Assembly: GCF_046557915.1 (NCBI RefSeq)
Contig: NZ_JBHEBG010000004.1
Span: 440,634-504,633 of the forward strand
Origin: JBHEBG01 sp046557915
GTDB taxonomy: Bacteria; Bacteroidota; Bacteroidia; Flavobacteriales; Flavobacteriaceae
Reading direction: 5' to 3'
DNA: 64,000 nucleotides
The notes beneath the pieces were generated by a model. The model was not told the DNA's origin. It did no database searches and saw only the letters and a program-made list of their open reading frames with translations. Both the position numbers and the translations under genes were made by a program. This document shows positions 25,262-33,449 of the stretch, one piece after another. The first letter of the stretch is position 1; the number at the start of each line of letters is the position of its first letter.

Positions 25262-27127
25262 ATGAACAACAAATTTTTAGGCTATTGTGCTACGGTATTA
25301 CTGTGCACAAGTGTTGCGGTACAAGCGCAGCAAAATGATTCGATCCCAGTTGAACAACTGGATGAGGTAGTGGTTAGCGATTCTCGCTTTAACCTCAAGA
25401 GAGAAAATTCCGGGAAAACGGTCATTAAGATCACCGCAGCGGAATTGGAAAGAAACCAAGGTAGATCAGTGGCAGAGATCATCAATGTAAAAAGTGGTTT
25501 GGAACTTGCTGGTAGTAGAGGTAGGCCCGGTACCACATTGGGTGTTTTTGCACGTGGTGGGCGAGGAAGCCAAGTACTCGTTATTATCGATGGGGTACGT
25601 ATAAGTGATCCTTCTTCATTTTCCAGGGAGTATGATTTAAGATTACTCTTGGCGGCCAATATAGCCTCCATAGAAATTATCAAAGGGGCGGCAAGTACAC
25701 TTTATGGTACTAATGCAGCAACGGCAGTAATCAATATTACTACTAAAAAGGCCTCTGACAAACCCATTGCTGCCAATTTTCAATCGAGTGTTGGTACAAA
25801 CCAGACTTCGGAGGATCAAAATTACAATCTCTCCGATTTTTCCAATTCTGCGCAGATTAATGGTACCTTGGGGAGCTTTACGTATTTGGTTGGTTTTAGC
25901 AATACCTATACCAATGGTATTTCGGCACTTGTTACCACTACAGATGAGGAGGACGATTATTCCAACCTAAGCACGGACATTAAATTGGGCTATAAATTTT
26001 CCAATGCTCTTAGTGTACAGGTTTATGGTAGTCAAACAAAACTAAGGACTCAATTTGATGAAACTTTTGGTTTTGTTGATGCGCCTTATCAACTGACCAT
26101 AGAGCAAAATAGGGTAGGTGTCTCTTCAATTTATAAGTATAACCAGGGCTCTTTAAACTTAAATGGGGCATATACAGATTACAATTCTGATAATGTTAGT
26201 GGCTTTCCCAGTGTTTTTAAAGCAAATAACGTAGTGTTGGATGTGTACAACAAATATAACTTCAACGACCGTTTTTATACCGTATTGGGATTAAATTACT
26301 TAAACGACAAGGCGGAAGCATCTGCCGAACAGGAGTTCACAATCATAGATCCATATGCCAATGTAGTGTATGTATCCCCATTTGGGTTAAATATTAATAC
26401 CGGATTTAGGATCAATAACCATTCGGAGTATGGCAGTAACCTGGTGTATAATGTTAACCCCTCTTTTACTTTTAAAATGGAGGATAGTTATGTTAAAGTG
26501 TTGAGTTCTTATGCTACTTCATATATAACACCATCTTTAGCACAACTTTTCGGGGATTTTGGAGCCAACCCAAATTTAGAGCCAGAAGATAACCGTACCA
26601 TAGAGGGTGGTGTGGAATATGGCCATAAGACACAACTTAGACTTAGCGCACTGTATTTTAATCGTAAAGAGGAGAACTTTATCACTTTTGATGAAAATTT
26701 TATGAGCATCAATTCTGAAAATACCATAGATGCCCAGGGAGTGGAAGTAGAATTGGATTGGCAGCCTCTTAACGAACTCAGGTTAAGTGCCAACTATACA
26801 TATACGGAAAGAAAAGGAGACAATGCCATTCGGATTCCTAAACATAAAATAAATAGTTCGTTGTCTTACACCATTTCAAAAAGGACCAATGCCGCCGTAA
26901 ACTATTCCCTTACCGGAGACAGATTGGATACGGATTTTGGTACCTTTACGGATATAGATTTACCCTCTTTTTCCTTGGTAGACCTGTATTTTTCGCATGA
27001 AATAATACCAGGAACGCTAAAATTCTTTTTAAGTGCCAATAATATCTTTAATGAAAGTTATACGGAGGTAATTGGGTTTAGTACAAAAGGAAGAAACATA
27101 AGAGGGGGTATAAACATTAATTTATAG
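25262..27127 (+). CDS. btuB: TonB-dependent vitamin B12 receptor
   Basis: A 621-residue outer-membrane receptor. Signal peptide at residues 1-23 (ends VAVQAQQ), TonB box near LDEVVVSDS, plug domain with GRSVAEIINVKSGLEL, GVFARGGRGSQVLVIIDGVR and ASTLYGTNAATAVINITTKK, then a beta-barrel ending in NIRGGININL with the C-terminal alternating strand typical of barrel insertion. The size is that of BtuB rather than of SusC-type receptors. The cobalamin riboswitch directly upstream identifies the substrate. It is followed after four bases by a BtuF-like gene. Confidence 0.93.
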   Translation: MNNKFLGYCATVLLCTSVAVQAQQNDSIPVEQLDEVVVSDSRFNLKRENSGKTVIKITAAELERNQGRSVAEIINVKSGLELAGSRGRPGTTLGVFARGGRGSQVLVIIDGVRISDPSSFSREYDLRLLLAANIASIEIIKGAASTLYGTNAATAVINITTKKASDKPIAANFQSSVGTNQTSEDQNYNLSDFSNSAQINGTLGSFTYLVGFSNTYTNGISALVTTTDEEDDYSNLSTDIKLGYKFSNALSVQVYGSQTKLRTQFDETFGFVDAPYQLTIEQNRVGVSSIYKYNQGSLNLNGAYTDYNSDNVSGFPSVFKANNVVLDVYNKYNFNDRFYTVLGLNYLNDKAEASAEQEFTIIDPYANVVYVSPFGLNINTGFRINNHSEYGSNLVYNVNPSFTFKMEDSYVKVLSSYATSYITPSLAQLFGDFGANPNLEPEDNRTIEGGVEYGHKTQLRLSALYFNRKEENFITFDENFMSINSENTIDAQGVEVELDWQPLNELRLSANYTYTERKGDNAIRIPKHKINSSLSYTISKRTNAAVNYSLTGDRLDTDFGTFTDIDLPSFSLVDLYFSHEIIPGTLKFFLSANNIFNESYTEVIGFSTKGRNIRGGININL

Positions 27128-27131
27128 CACC

Positions 27132-28070
27132 ATGCTAAAAGTCTGCTCCTTTTTGCCAGCGGTTACCCAAATGATATACGATATGGGTTTGGCCGATTAT
27201 TTGTATGGCGTAACCTTTGAATGTCCCAAGCGCGCATTGGATGAAAAACAACCGGTAGTGCGTTGTGTATTGGAAGGGAAGGCCTATACCAGTACGGAAA
27301 TAGACGCTTTGTTCTCTGCCAGTAAGCACCAGGGCAAAAGTTTGTATTATGTGGATGAACACTTACTAGAGCGTATAGCGCCCGATGTAATCTTTACCCA
27401 AGACACGTGTGAGGTTTGCCAGATTGATACTGCCTGTACAGCGGCCGCTGTGGCCAAATTGGAAAAACAACCGCAATTAATATCGATTAGTCCAGAGTCC
27501 TTGGAAGATGTTTTTAAAACAGCGGTTACAATCGCTACGGCCATGGGCAAGGAAGAAAAGGCCTATGAATATCTAGATCTGCTTCAAAAACGAATAGATA
27601 TCGTTATTGATAGTTTAAGGGCATCGCGAGCGTTAACTAAACGGGTAATGCTTATGGAATGGTTGGCCCCAATTTATAATTGCGGACATTGGATACCCCA
27701 TCAAATTGCCTATGCTGGAGGTGTAGATATGCTATCTAACCCATCTGGGGATAGCGTTGTTACCTCTTGGGAGAAAATAGTACGATATAACCCGGAAGTT
27801 TTGGTAATTGCCCCTTGCGGTTTTACAATAGACCGTACTTTGGAAGAGATACATCTGTTGACCGAAAAAGAAGGTTGGGAGAATATAAAGGCAGTTCAGG
27901 AAAATGCAGTCTTTATAGCAGATTTCGATCTTTTCACGCAATCTTCGGCAAGTACCCTGGTAGATGGTATTGAGTTACTTGCGGGTCTGTTTCATCCCAG
28001 TAGTATAAAGGTACCAGAGCGTTTGATAACTCGTTATAAAAACCTTAGCGAAGTAAAAGCCATAAACTAA
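27132..28070 (+). CDS. Cobalamin-binding protein of BtuF type without signal peptide
   Basis: A 312-residue periplasmic-binding-protein fold read from MLKVCSFLPAVTQMIYDMGL. Family motifs are LYGVTFECPK, ERIAPDVIFTQDTCEVCQID, RYNPEVLVIAPCGFTIDRT and VFIADFDLFTQSS. No signal peptide or lipobox is present: the first residues are already the first beta-strand. The cysteine pattern TCEVCQIDTAC near residues 93-103 is conserved in a sub-branch of cobalamin-binding proteins as I know it. Four bases after btuB, it shares the riboswitch. It could be a cytoplasmic B12 carrier, or exported without a classical signal; both are inference. A bidirectional terminator follows. Confidence 0.85.
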   Translation: MLKVCSFLPAVTQMIYDMGLADYLYGVTFECPKRALDEKQPVVRCVLEGKAYTSTEIDALFSASKHQGKSLYYVDEHLLERIAPDVIFTQDTCEVCQIDTACTAAAVAKLEKQPQLISISPESLEDVFKTAVTIATAMGKEEKAYEYLDLLQKRIDIVIDSLRASRALTKRVMLMEWLAPIYNCGHWIPHQIAYAGGVDMLSNPSGDSVVTSWEKIVRYNPEVLVIAPCGFTIDRTLEEIHLLTEKEGWENIKAVQENAVFIADFDLFTQSSASTLVDGIELLAGLFHPSSIKVPERLITRYKNLSEVKAIN

Positions 28071-28090
28071 TATTTATGGTCTCATATACG

Positions 28091-28123
28091 AAAAAGGGAC
28101 CCGTTTAAACGGGTCCCTTTTTT
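28091..28123. terminator. Bidirectional terminator after the B12 operon
   Basis: A perfect palindrome GGGACCCGTTTAAACGGGTCCC at 28096-28117, with five A before it and six T after it. It serves the B12 operon and the convergent S41 peptidase gene. Confidence 0.95.
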
Positions 28124-28142
28124 ATTGAAAGGTAAAACTTGT

Positions 28143-29609
28143 CTATTTAATACTTATGGGTTTGTCCAAATACATATTATCCTTCATAGCGGTATACATT
28201 TTGGAACTCGACATTATTTTTATTGGCATTTTAACGGTGAAATCCCTTTTAGAGGTTACTCCCGTTATTTCTTCAATGGCTTTGGCAAGCAAAGGCTCAT
28301 TGGCATCGCCCAACACCCCTAAATTGGCCAAATCTTCCTCTAAGGGAACATCCGGGGCAAATCCGGCGGTATAATCCAAGAAACCTACTGAGTTTTCGTT
28401 TCTTCCTACAAGCGGCTGTATAGCCCAACTGTTTTGTGGATTAATATTGTTTTCCCTACCAGAGTTGTATACATAGTTATTGCCGGCATCATCTACCATG
28501 GTTATGGAAAACTCATTTTTTCCTCTTGTGGTTTCCCCAATATGAATCACCTCAATATAGGGGTCAAGACCATTCATGACCAATTCACTTGCCGAAGCGG
28601 AACTGTTGGTGGCTAAAATATAAACACGACTTAGGTTTAGTGTATTTATGGCCGTTCCAGATTCCGTAGTGGCGGCAAAATAGTCTTCTAGTTGATTTGC
28701 ACTCAGTTGAGGTTGTACTTTATCGTTCCAACGCTGTTTAATATAAAGCTCGCTGGTATTGGTATCATATATCATACTCGCCAATAACCTAGAGGTATTT
28801 ACGTTTCCACCGGGGTTGTACCTCATATCCAAGACCAGATCGGTTACTCCGCTGGTTTTTAATTGCCCGAAAGCTGCATTAAGCTGCTCATCAAATTCAT
28901 CGGTAAATCCATTGTACATTATATACCCGATTTTTTGACCGCTAATATCGAACGATTTTGTTATGAACACTGGGTTTTCAACCAAACCTTCTTGCTTGGT
29001 AAGGGTAACTTCATTACCATTTGGGGTTACCACATCACCTGCAATATCAGCCATGTTTAGGGTATAGGTATCGTTCCCTCCAAAGAGAAGACCCTCAAAA
29101 TTGTCGCCGGTAAGGGTTGTGCCGTTAACACCCACGAAAATATCGCCACGGGCAATGGCCTTGGTAGAAGCATCGGAATTTGGTACTATATATCGTACGT
29201 ATCCAAAGACATCATCGCTATCGGAAAATTGTATCAACCCAAATTCTAGACCATTACTTTTAGAGATACCCGCAAAATTCTGAACAAGCTCTGTATAATC
29301 ATCACTTAAGAAGCTAAACCTATCTTCGGTAAACAACAGTTTGCCAAAGAAAAAATCTTCAGGATTGGTATTATCCTCCAGAAATTGCGTATACTCATCG
29401 TCATTGGCAAATCTTCCGTCGGCCAAATCGGCGACTTCCTCTTGCCAAAAGTACCACAAGTTCATAGCTTGCCACATAAAATTCTGCACATCAACATCTG
29501 CGGAAGGATTGGGATTTGGTGTGCCGGGATTCCGTATGCCATCATCATCACTACTACAACTTAGTAATGCAAAGGCCACACCTAGGTAAAGAAACACAAA
29601 TTTTTTCAT
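28143..29609 (-). CDS. S41 family peptidase lipoprotein
   Basis: A 488-residue lipoprotein starting at the ATG at 29609 (MKKFVFLYLGVAFALLSCSS, lipobox LLSC, then SDDDG). A longer reading from 29678 lacks logic because it places the signal internally. A PDZ-like part is near residues 150-250 (IARGDIFVGVNGTTL). The peptidase part includes DLVLDMRYNPGGNVNTSRLL, the likely nucleophile region LATNSSASASELVMNGLDP, and GETTRGKNEFS holding the general-base Lys. This matches C-terminal processing peptidase-like serine proteases anchored in the envelope. The substrate is unknown. It is monocistronic, convergent with the B12 operon. Confidence 0.9.
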   Translation of the reverse strand: MKKFVFLYLGVAFALLSCSSDDDGIRNPGTPNPNPSADVDVQNFMWQAMNLWYFWQEEVADLADGRFANDDEYTQFLEDNTNPEDFFFGKLLFTEDRFSFLSDDYTELVQNFAGISKSNGLEFGLIQFSDSDDVFGYVRYIVPNSDASTKAIARGDIFVGVNGTTLTGDNFEGLLFGGNDTYTLNMADIAGDVVTPNGNEVTLTKQEGLVENPVFITKSFDISGQKIGYIMYNGFTDEFDEQLNAAFGQLKTSGVTDLVLDMRYNPGGNVNTSRLLASMIYDTNTSELYIKQRWNDKVQPQLSANQLEDYFAATTESGTAINTLNLSRVYILATNSSASASELVMNGLDPYIEVIHIGETTRGKNEFSITMVDDAGNNYVYNSGRENNINPQNSWAIQPLVGRNENSVGFLDYTAGFAPDVPLEEDLANLGVLGDANEPLLAKAIEEITGVTSKRDFTVKMPIKIMSSSKMYTAMKDNMYLDKPISIK

Positions 29610-29777
29610 AGTAATCTTTTTATTCCATTCCAGAAGACTATTGTAAACAATTATCATTCCAGAAATTTTGATAGTCAAAGGGGCATTGCTTAACTTTCTT
29701 CCATATGTACGTAAACCCTTATACTTTTAGTTTACAATTGCCTAAATTACTTACATTCAGAGGAAAAAAAAATTTTT

Positions 29778-29805
29778 TGTAACAAAATTCGCCAACCTTC
29801 GTCTT
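29778..29805 (+). promoter_or_regulatory. ECF-type promoter of the sigma/DUF4252 operon
   Basis: TGTAAC at 29778-29783, a 16-base spacer and CGTCTT at 29800-29805 match the general ECF-sigma promoter pattern (AAC in -35, CGTC in -10). Placement about 50 bases before the sigma ATG suggests autoregulation. The rest of the 244-base gap between the S41 gene and the sigma gene shows no other element. Confidence 0.7.
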
Positions 29806-29853
29806 CCTTATGTAAAACACCAAGTAATGGTTTACGAGACAACCGGACCAACA

Positions 29854-30363
29854 ATGAAACAAGAAGAGTTCTTAGATGTGGTAATGCCTTTTAAAGACAA
29901 GCTATATAGGCTTGCGAAACGGTTACTGGTATCTGCGGAGGAAGCAGAAGATGCCACACAGGAGATTTTGTTACGGTTGTGGGCAAAGAAAAAGGTTATG
30001 GAAAGTTATAATAATGTCGAAGCTTTTGCCATGACCATGACAAAGAATTTTTGTTTGGACCGTTTGAAGTCCAAACAGGCAGGCAACCTTAAATTGGTGC
30101 ACAGTAATTATGCCGATGACAATGCCTCTTTACAGAAAACGGTGGAGGCCAAAGATAGTGTGGATTGGGTGCAGCGAATTATGGAAGATCTACCAGAACA
30201 ACAGAAATTGGTTCTGCAACTGCGAGATGTTGAGGAGTATGATTTTGACGAGATAGCAAATTTGTTGGACATGCAACCAACCGCTGTGCGGGTAGCGCTC
30301 TCACGAGCAAGAAAAACAGTTAGAGAAAAATTAATTAAAAAACATAGCTATGGAATTGGATAG
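29854..30363 (+). CDS. ECF RNA polymerase sigma factor
   Basis: A 169-residue ECF sigma factor from the ATG at 29854 (an ATG at 29827 would add nine residues with no homology). Region 2: YRLAKRLLVSAEEAEDATQE, ILLRLWAKK and MTKNFCLDRLKSKQ. Region 4: DLPEQQKLVLQLRDVEEYDF, DEIANLLDMQPTAVRVALSR. Its 3' end overlaps the next gene by 14 bases, a sign of coupling to an anti-sigma factor. The promoter has TGTAAC-N16-CGTCTT. It probably controls its own operon of envelope proteins (DUF4252). Confidence 0.92.
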   Translation: MKQEEFLDVVMPFKDKLYRLAKRLLVSAEEAEDATQEILLRLWAKKKVMESYNNVEAFAMTMTKNFCLDRLKSKQAGNLKLVHSNYADDNASLQKTVEAKDSVDWVQRIMEDLPEQQKLVLQLRDVEEYDFDEIANLLDMQPTAVRVALSRARKTVREKLIKKHSYGIG

Positions 30364-30769
30364 CATAGAAAAATTATTGGAAAAGTACTTTGAGGCCACC
30401 ACTACGGTAGCCGAAGAGGAAACATTAAGGGCTTATTTTTCACAAGAAGGTGTTGCAACACATTTAAAACAGTATGCCCCCATGTTTAAATATTTTTCCA
30501 ACGCCAAGGAAGAACGGTTTACCAAGCAGGTTCCATTAAAACCTAGAAATAACTATTATAAATGGATTTCCGTAGCAGCAGTGGCAGTTTTAACCTTTGG
30601 CATCTATTTTGGTAAGAGTTACCAAGAACAAAGAGAAGCGAAATATGCATATAATCAAACAAAAAAGGCATTAACGCTCTTGGCTGAAAATTTTGGACGT
30701 GGAACCGAAAAAGTAGCCTATTTAAATGAGTTTGAAGAAACTAAACGAAAAGTGTACAACAAAAATTAA
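30350..30769 (+). CDS. Putative anti-sigma factor, single membrane segment
   Basis: A 139-residue protein with a cytoplasmic N-terminal part (LEKYFEATTTVAEEETLRAY), one transmembrane segment near residues 72-90 (WISVAAVAVLTFGIYFG), and a charged C-terminal part. Topology, size and the 14-base overlap with the sigma gene fit an anti-sigma factor. It lacks the zinc-binding HxxxCxxC motif of many anti-sigma factors, so it is of a non-canonical type. The assignment rests on context rather than on a recognised domain. Confidence 0.7.
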   Translation: MELDSIEKLLEKYFEATTTVAEEETLRAYFSQEGVATHLKQYAPMFKYFSNAKEERFTKQVPLKPRNNYYKWISVAAVAVLTFGIYFGKSYQEQREAKYAYNQTKKALTLLAENFGRGTEKVAYLNEFEETKRKVYNKN

Positions 30770-30780
30770 AATCAGAAATC

Positions 30781-31326
30781 ATGAAAAAGTATATTATAAT
30801 AATATTAATGACGGCAGTACCATTGATGGGTTTTTCCCAGTCTTTGTTCGATAAGTACGAGGATTTGGATGAGGTTACCTCGGTAGTGGTAAACAAGAGC
30901 ATGTTTAATCTGCTAAGTAAGATTGAAGTAGAGGTAGACGACAAGGAGGCTCAAGACTTTATGGACATAGCCAAAAGTGTAAACAGTTTAAAGGTATTTA
31001 CTACCGAAGACAAGCAGATATCCACTGATATGAAGGCTTCTGTGAGTAAATATTTAAAATCTGCTTCCATGGAAGAATTGATGCGAATAAAGGATAAAGA
31101 AGCCAATGTTAAGTTCTACATTAAAAATGGCAAGGACGATGACCATGTAAGCGAGTTGCTTATGTTCGTTACCGGTATGAAGCATGACGTAGAGGTGGAT
31201 GGTAGAAAGTTTGAGACCGTATTATTGTCCCTTACAGGAGATATTGATCTTAACAAAATCAATTCCCTTACCAAGAAAATGAACTTGCCCGAAGAACTTA
31301 ACAAAGCCGGGAAAAAGAACAATTAA
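30781..31326 (+). CDS. DUF4252 protein (first of three)
   Basis: A 181-residue exported protein with a signal peptide ending near MGFSQS. The mature part starts LFDKYEDLDEVTSVVVNKSM and includes LLSKIEVEVDDKEAQDFMDI and VNSLKVFTTEDKQIS. It ends with the DINKINSLTKKMNLP-type segment shared with the next gene. This is the Bacteroidota family DUF4252, of unknown function. It lies 11 bases after the anti-sigma gene and is likely under the same sigma-type promoter. Confidence 0.85.
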   Translation: MKKYIIIILMTAVPLMGFSQSLFDKYEDLDEVTSVVVNKSMFNLLSKIEVEVDDKEAQDFMDIAKSVNSLKVFTTEDKQISTDMKASVSKYLKSASMEELMRIKDKEANVKFYIKNGKDDDHVSELLMFVTGMKHDVEVDGRKFETVLLSLTGDIDLNKINSLTKKMNLPEELNKAGKKNN

Positions 31327-31337
31327 GAAATACCGCG

Positions 31338-31904
31338 ATGGTCATGAAAACGACGACCCTTCTTCTTTTAATGGTCTTAACACCTTTAGCAGGTTTCTCG
31401 CAATCGGTTTTCGATAAATATGAAGAAGAACCCGAAGTGTTTTCAATGACGGTAAACAGTCCAATGATGAACCTATTGGTGAAATTGGGAATGGATCTAA
31501 ATGATACCAATGATTTGGCATTTATCAATTTAATAAGCAAAGTAGACAGTTTAAAAGTATGTGCTACGAACGATAAAAACATTTCCGAGGAAATGTTGCA
31601 ATCTACGAATCAATACGTAAAAACCTCACGTCTATATGAGCTTAAGGTAGATGATGCAACATCGCAGAATCAAAATATAAGATACTTTGTTGATAAAGTT
31701 GCAGAGGGAAAGTATGTTAACGAGCTTGTTATGTCCGTTTCCGGATCCAAAAAGATCAGACTTCCCGTCAATGACAATAGGTACAAAACCCTTTTGCTTT
31801 CTTTGATGGGAGACCAGATGGATCTGAGCGAGCTAGACAAGCTTACAAGGAAAATGAACTTGCCCAAAGAGTTGGGTAAGGTAAAACATGGATTGAAATA
31901 TTAA
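31338..31904 (+). CDS. DUF4252 protein (second of three)
   Basis: A 188-residue exported protein, clearly a tandem paralogue of the gene before it: it has a similar signal peptide (LTPLAGFSQS), then VFDKYEEEPEVFSMTVNSPM, FINLISKVDSLKVCATND and LDKLTRKMNLPKELGK. The ATG at 31344 is a possible alternative start. Function unknown; periplasm or outer-membrane face expected. It is 11 bases after the first copy. Confidence 0.83.
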   Translation: MVMKTTTLLLLMVLTPLAGFSQSVFDKYEEEPEVFSMTVNSPMMNLLVKLGMDLNDTNDLAFINLISKVDSLKVCATNDKNISEEMLQSTNQYVKTSRLYELKVDDATSQNQNIRYFVDKVAEGKYVNELVMSVSGSKKIRLPVNDNRYKTLLLSLMGDQMDLSELDKLTRKMNLPKELGKVKHGLKY

Positions 31905-31913
31905 AACTAGAAA

Positions 31914-32459
31914 ATGAGAAAGTACGTAAAGAATATAACCATTTGTTTAATGCTTGTCGGACTGGTTTCGGCCTGTTCTTCTACCCAGAGTTTGCAAGAG
32001 TATTATGTGGACAATGCAGAAAACCCCAACTTTATTTCGTTAGATGTGCCCGCTAGTATTCTAAATTTGGAAGAAACCGATTTGTCCGAGGTACAAAGAA
32101 CAGCACTGGGGTCTCTTAAGAAGCTGAACGTTTTGGCCTTTAGGAAGACTGCCCAAAACGCGGAGGAATACAAATTGGAAAAGGCTAAAGTAAAGGCCAT
32201 TTTAAAAAACGATGAGTTTGTAGAGTTAATGAAGCTAAATTCTAGCTATGGTAGAGGAGTTATTAAATATCTGGGTGATGAAGAAGCTATCGATGAGGTA
32301 ATTATATATGGAAACAGTGATGATAAAGGTTTTGCCCTGGTACGTGTTCTCGGCAATAATATGAATCCAGCACATTTGGTACAACTTATACAAGTTATTC
32401 AGCAATCCGATTATAAAGGTGAGGGATTGGGCGAAATAGGTCAATTCTTGAAAGGCTGA
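31914..32459 (+). CDS. DUF4252 lipoprotein (third of three)
   Basis: A 181-residue lipoprotein with lipobox LVSAC (MLVGLVSACSSTQ). It is more distant from the other two, but keeps the layout FISLDVPASILNLEETDLSE, LKKLNVLAF and DEVIIYGNSDDKGFALVRVL. It is the last gene of the operon; a terminator follows at 32486-32522. The lipid anchor makes it the probable membrane-attached partner of the two soluble paralogues, which is inference. Confidence 0.8.
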   Translation: MRKYVKNITICLMLVGLVSACSSTQSLQEYYVDNAENPNFISLDVPASILNLEETDLSEVQRTALGSLKKLNVLAFRKTAQNAEEYKLEKAKVKAILKNDEFVELMKLNSSYGRGVIKYLGDEEAIDEVIIYGNSDDKGFALVRVLGNNMNPAHLVQLIQVIQQSDYKGEGLGEIGQFLKG

Positions 32460-32485
32460 TCGCTTATACTGACTTAAATTGATAA

Positions 32486-32522
32486 AAATCCTGCCCTGTT
32501 ATTTAAACAGAGCAGGATTTTT
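32486..32522 (+). terminator. Terminator of the sigma/DUF4252 operon
   Basis: Stem AAATCCTGC / GCAGGATTT with an inner CTGTT / AACAG pair (32486-32520), followed by T residues. It closes the five-gene operon. Confidence 0.9.
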
Positions 32523-32604
32523 CATTAAATAGACACTGTGGTATTTACTTTTTCTAACCGAATACTTATCTTGTTCCTACTTTAAACACTAACAAAATAC
32601 AACT

Positions 32605-33420
32605 ATGGAAAAAGCACAGGAATGGTTTAACTATGGCATTGATCTAGCAAAGGAATTTGGGCCAAAGTTAATTACGGCAATTCTGATTTATATTATAGGT
32701 TCTTGGATAATTAAAAGGATTATCGGAGCGGCAAGGAACGTAATGTCCAAAAGTAAGTACGACGAATCCTTACAGAGGTTTCTGCTAAATCTGGTTTCTT
32801 GGGCCTTAAAGGTATTTTTATTGATTATTGTAATCTCCAGGTTAGGGGTAGACGTAACTACCTTTGCCGCTGTAATAGCCGCAGCCGGTTTGGCTGTTGG
32901 ATTAGCCCTACAAGGGTCACTGTCCAATTTTGCCGGGGGAGTATTGATCATGATTTTTAAACCCTATAAAATTGGGGATTTAATTGAGGCACAAGGTGTT
33001 CTGGGAGAAGTAAAGGAAATAGAGATCTTTACCACCAAACTTACCACCCCGGATAGTAAATTGGGGATAGTACCCAATGGCGCTATGGCCAATGGTAACA
33101 TTATCAATTATTCGGCCGAAGGAAGAATAAGAGTAGATACCACCATCGGGATAGGTTATGGGGAAGATATTAAAACGGCCAAAGCCGTTTTAATGGAAGT
33201 GTTGACATCCAACCCTAAGGTTTTGCAAGACCCGGCGCCATCCGTAAATGTGTCGGAATTGGCCGATAGCTCTGTAAACTTTGCGGTACGGCCATTCTGT
33301 AAACCGGAACTTTATTGGGACGTGTATTTTGAAACCCTGGAGGGCTGCAAATTGGCATTGGATAATGCCGGTATAGAGATACCATACCCACACCAAGTAG
33401 AAATCCACAAAGAAGAATAG
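32605..33420 (+). CDS. Small-conductance mechanosensitive channel, MscS family
   Basis: A 271-residue protein with three membrane segments (about residues 18-38, 60-80 and 88-110). The pore helix is AAAGLAVGLALQGSLSNFAG, followed by GGVLIMIFKPYKIGDLIEAQ, which is the MscS signature. The cytoplasmic beta and alpha-beta domains follow. It opens on membrane tension to release solutes during hypo-osmotic shock. Length is close to E. coli MscS (286). It is monocistronic and convergent with purB, 29 bases apart. Confidence 0.94.
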   Translation: MEKAQEWFNYGIDLAKEFGPKLITAILIYIIGSWIIKRIIGAARNVMSKSKYDESLQRFLLNLVSWALKVFLLIIVISRLGVDVTTFAAVIAAAGLAVGLALQGSLSNFAGGVLIMIFKPYKIGDLIEAQGVLGEVKEIEIFTTKLTTPDSKLGIVPNGAMANGNIINYSAEGRIRVDTTIGIGYGEDIKTAKAVLMEVLTSNPKVLQDPAPSVNVSELADSSVNFAVRPFCKPELYWDVYFETLEGCKLALDNAGIEIPYPHQVEIHKEE

Positions 33421-33449
33421 GGTTTTACCTTTTCTTTTTCGGATTATCG

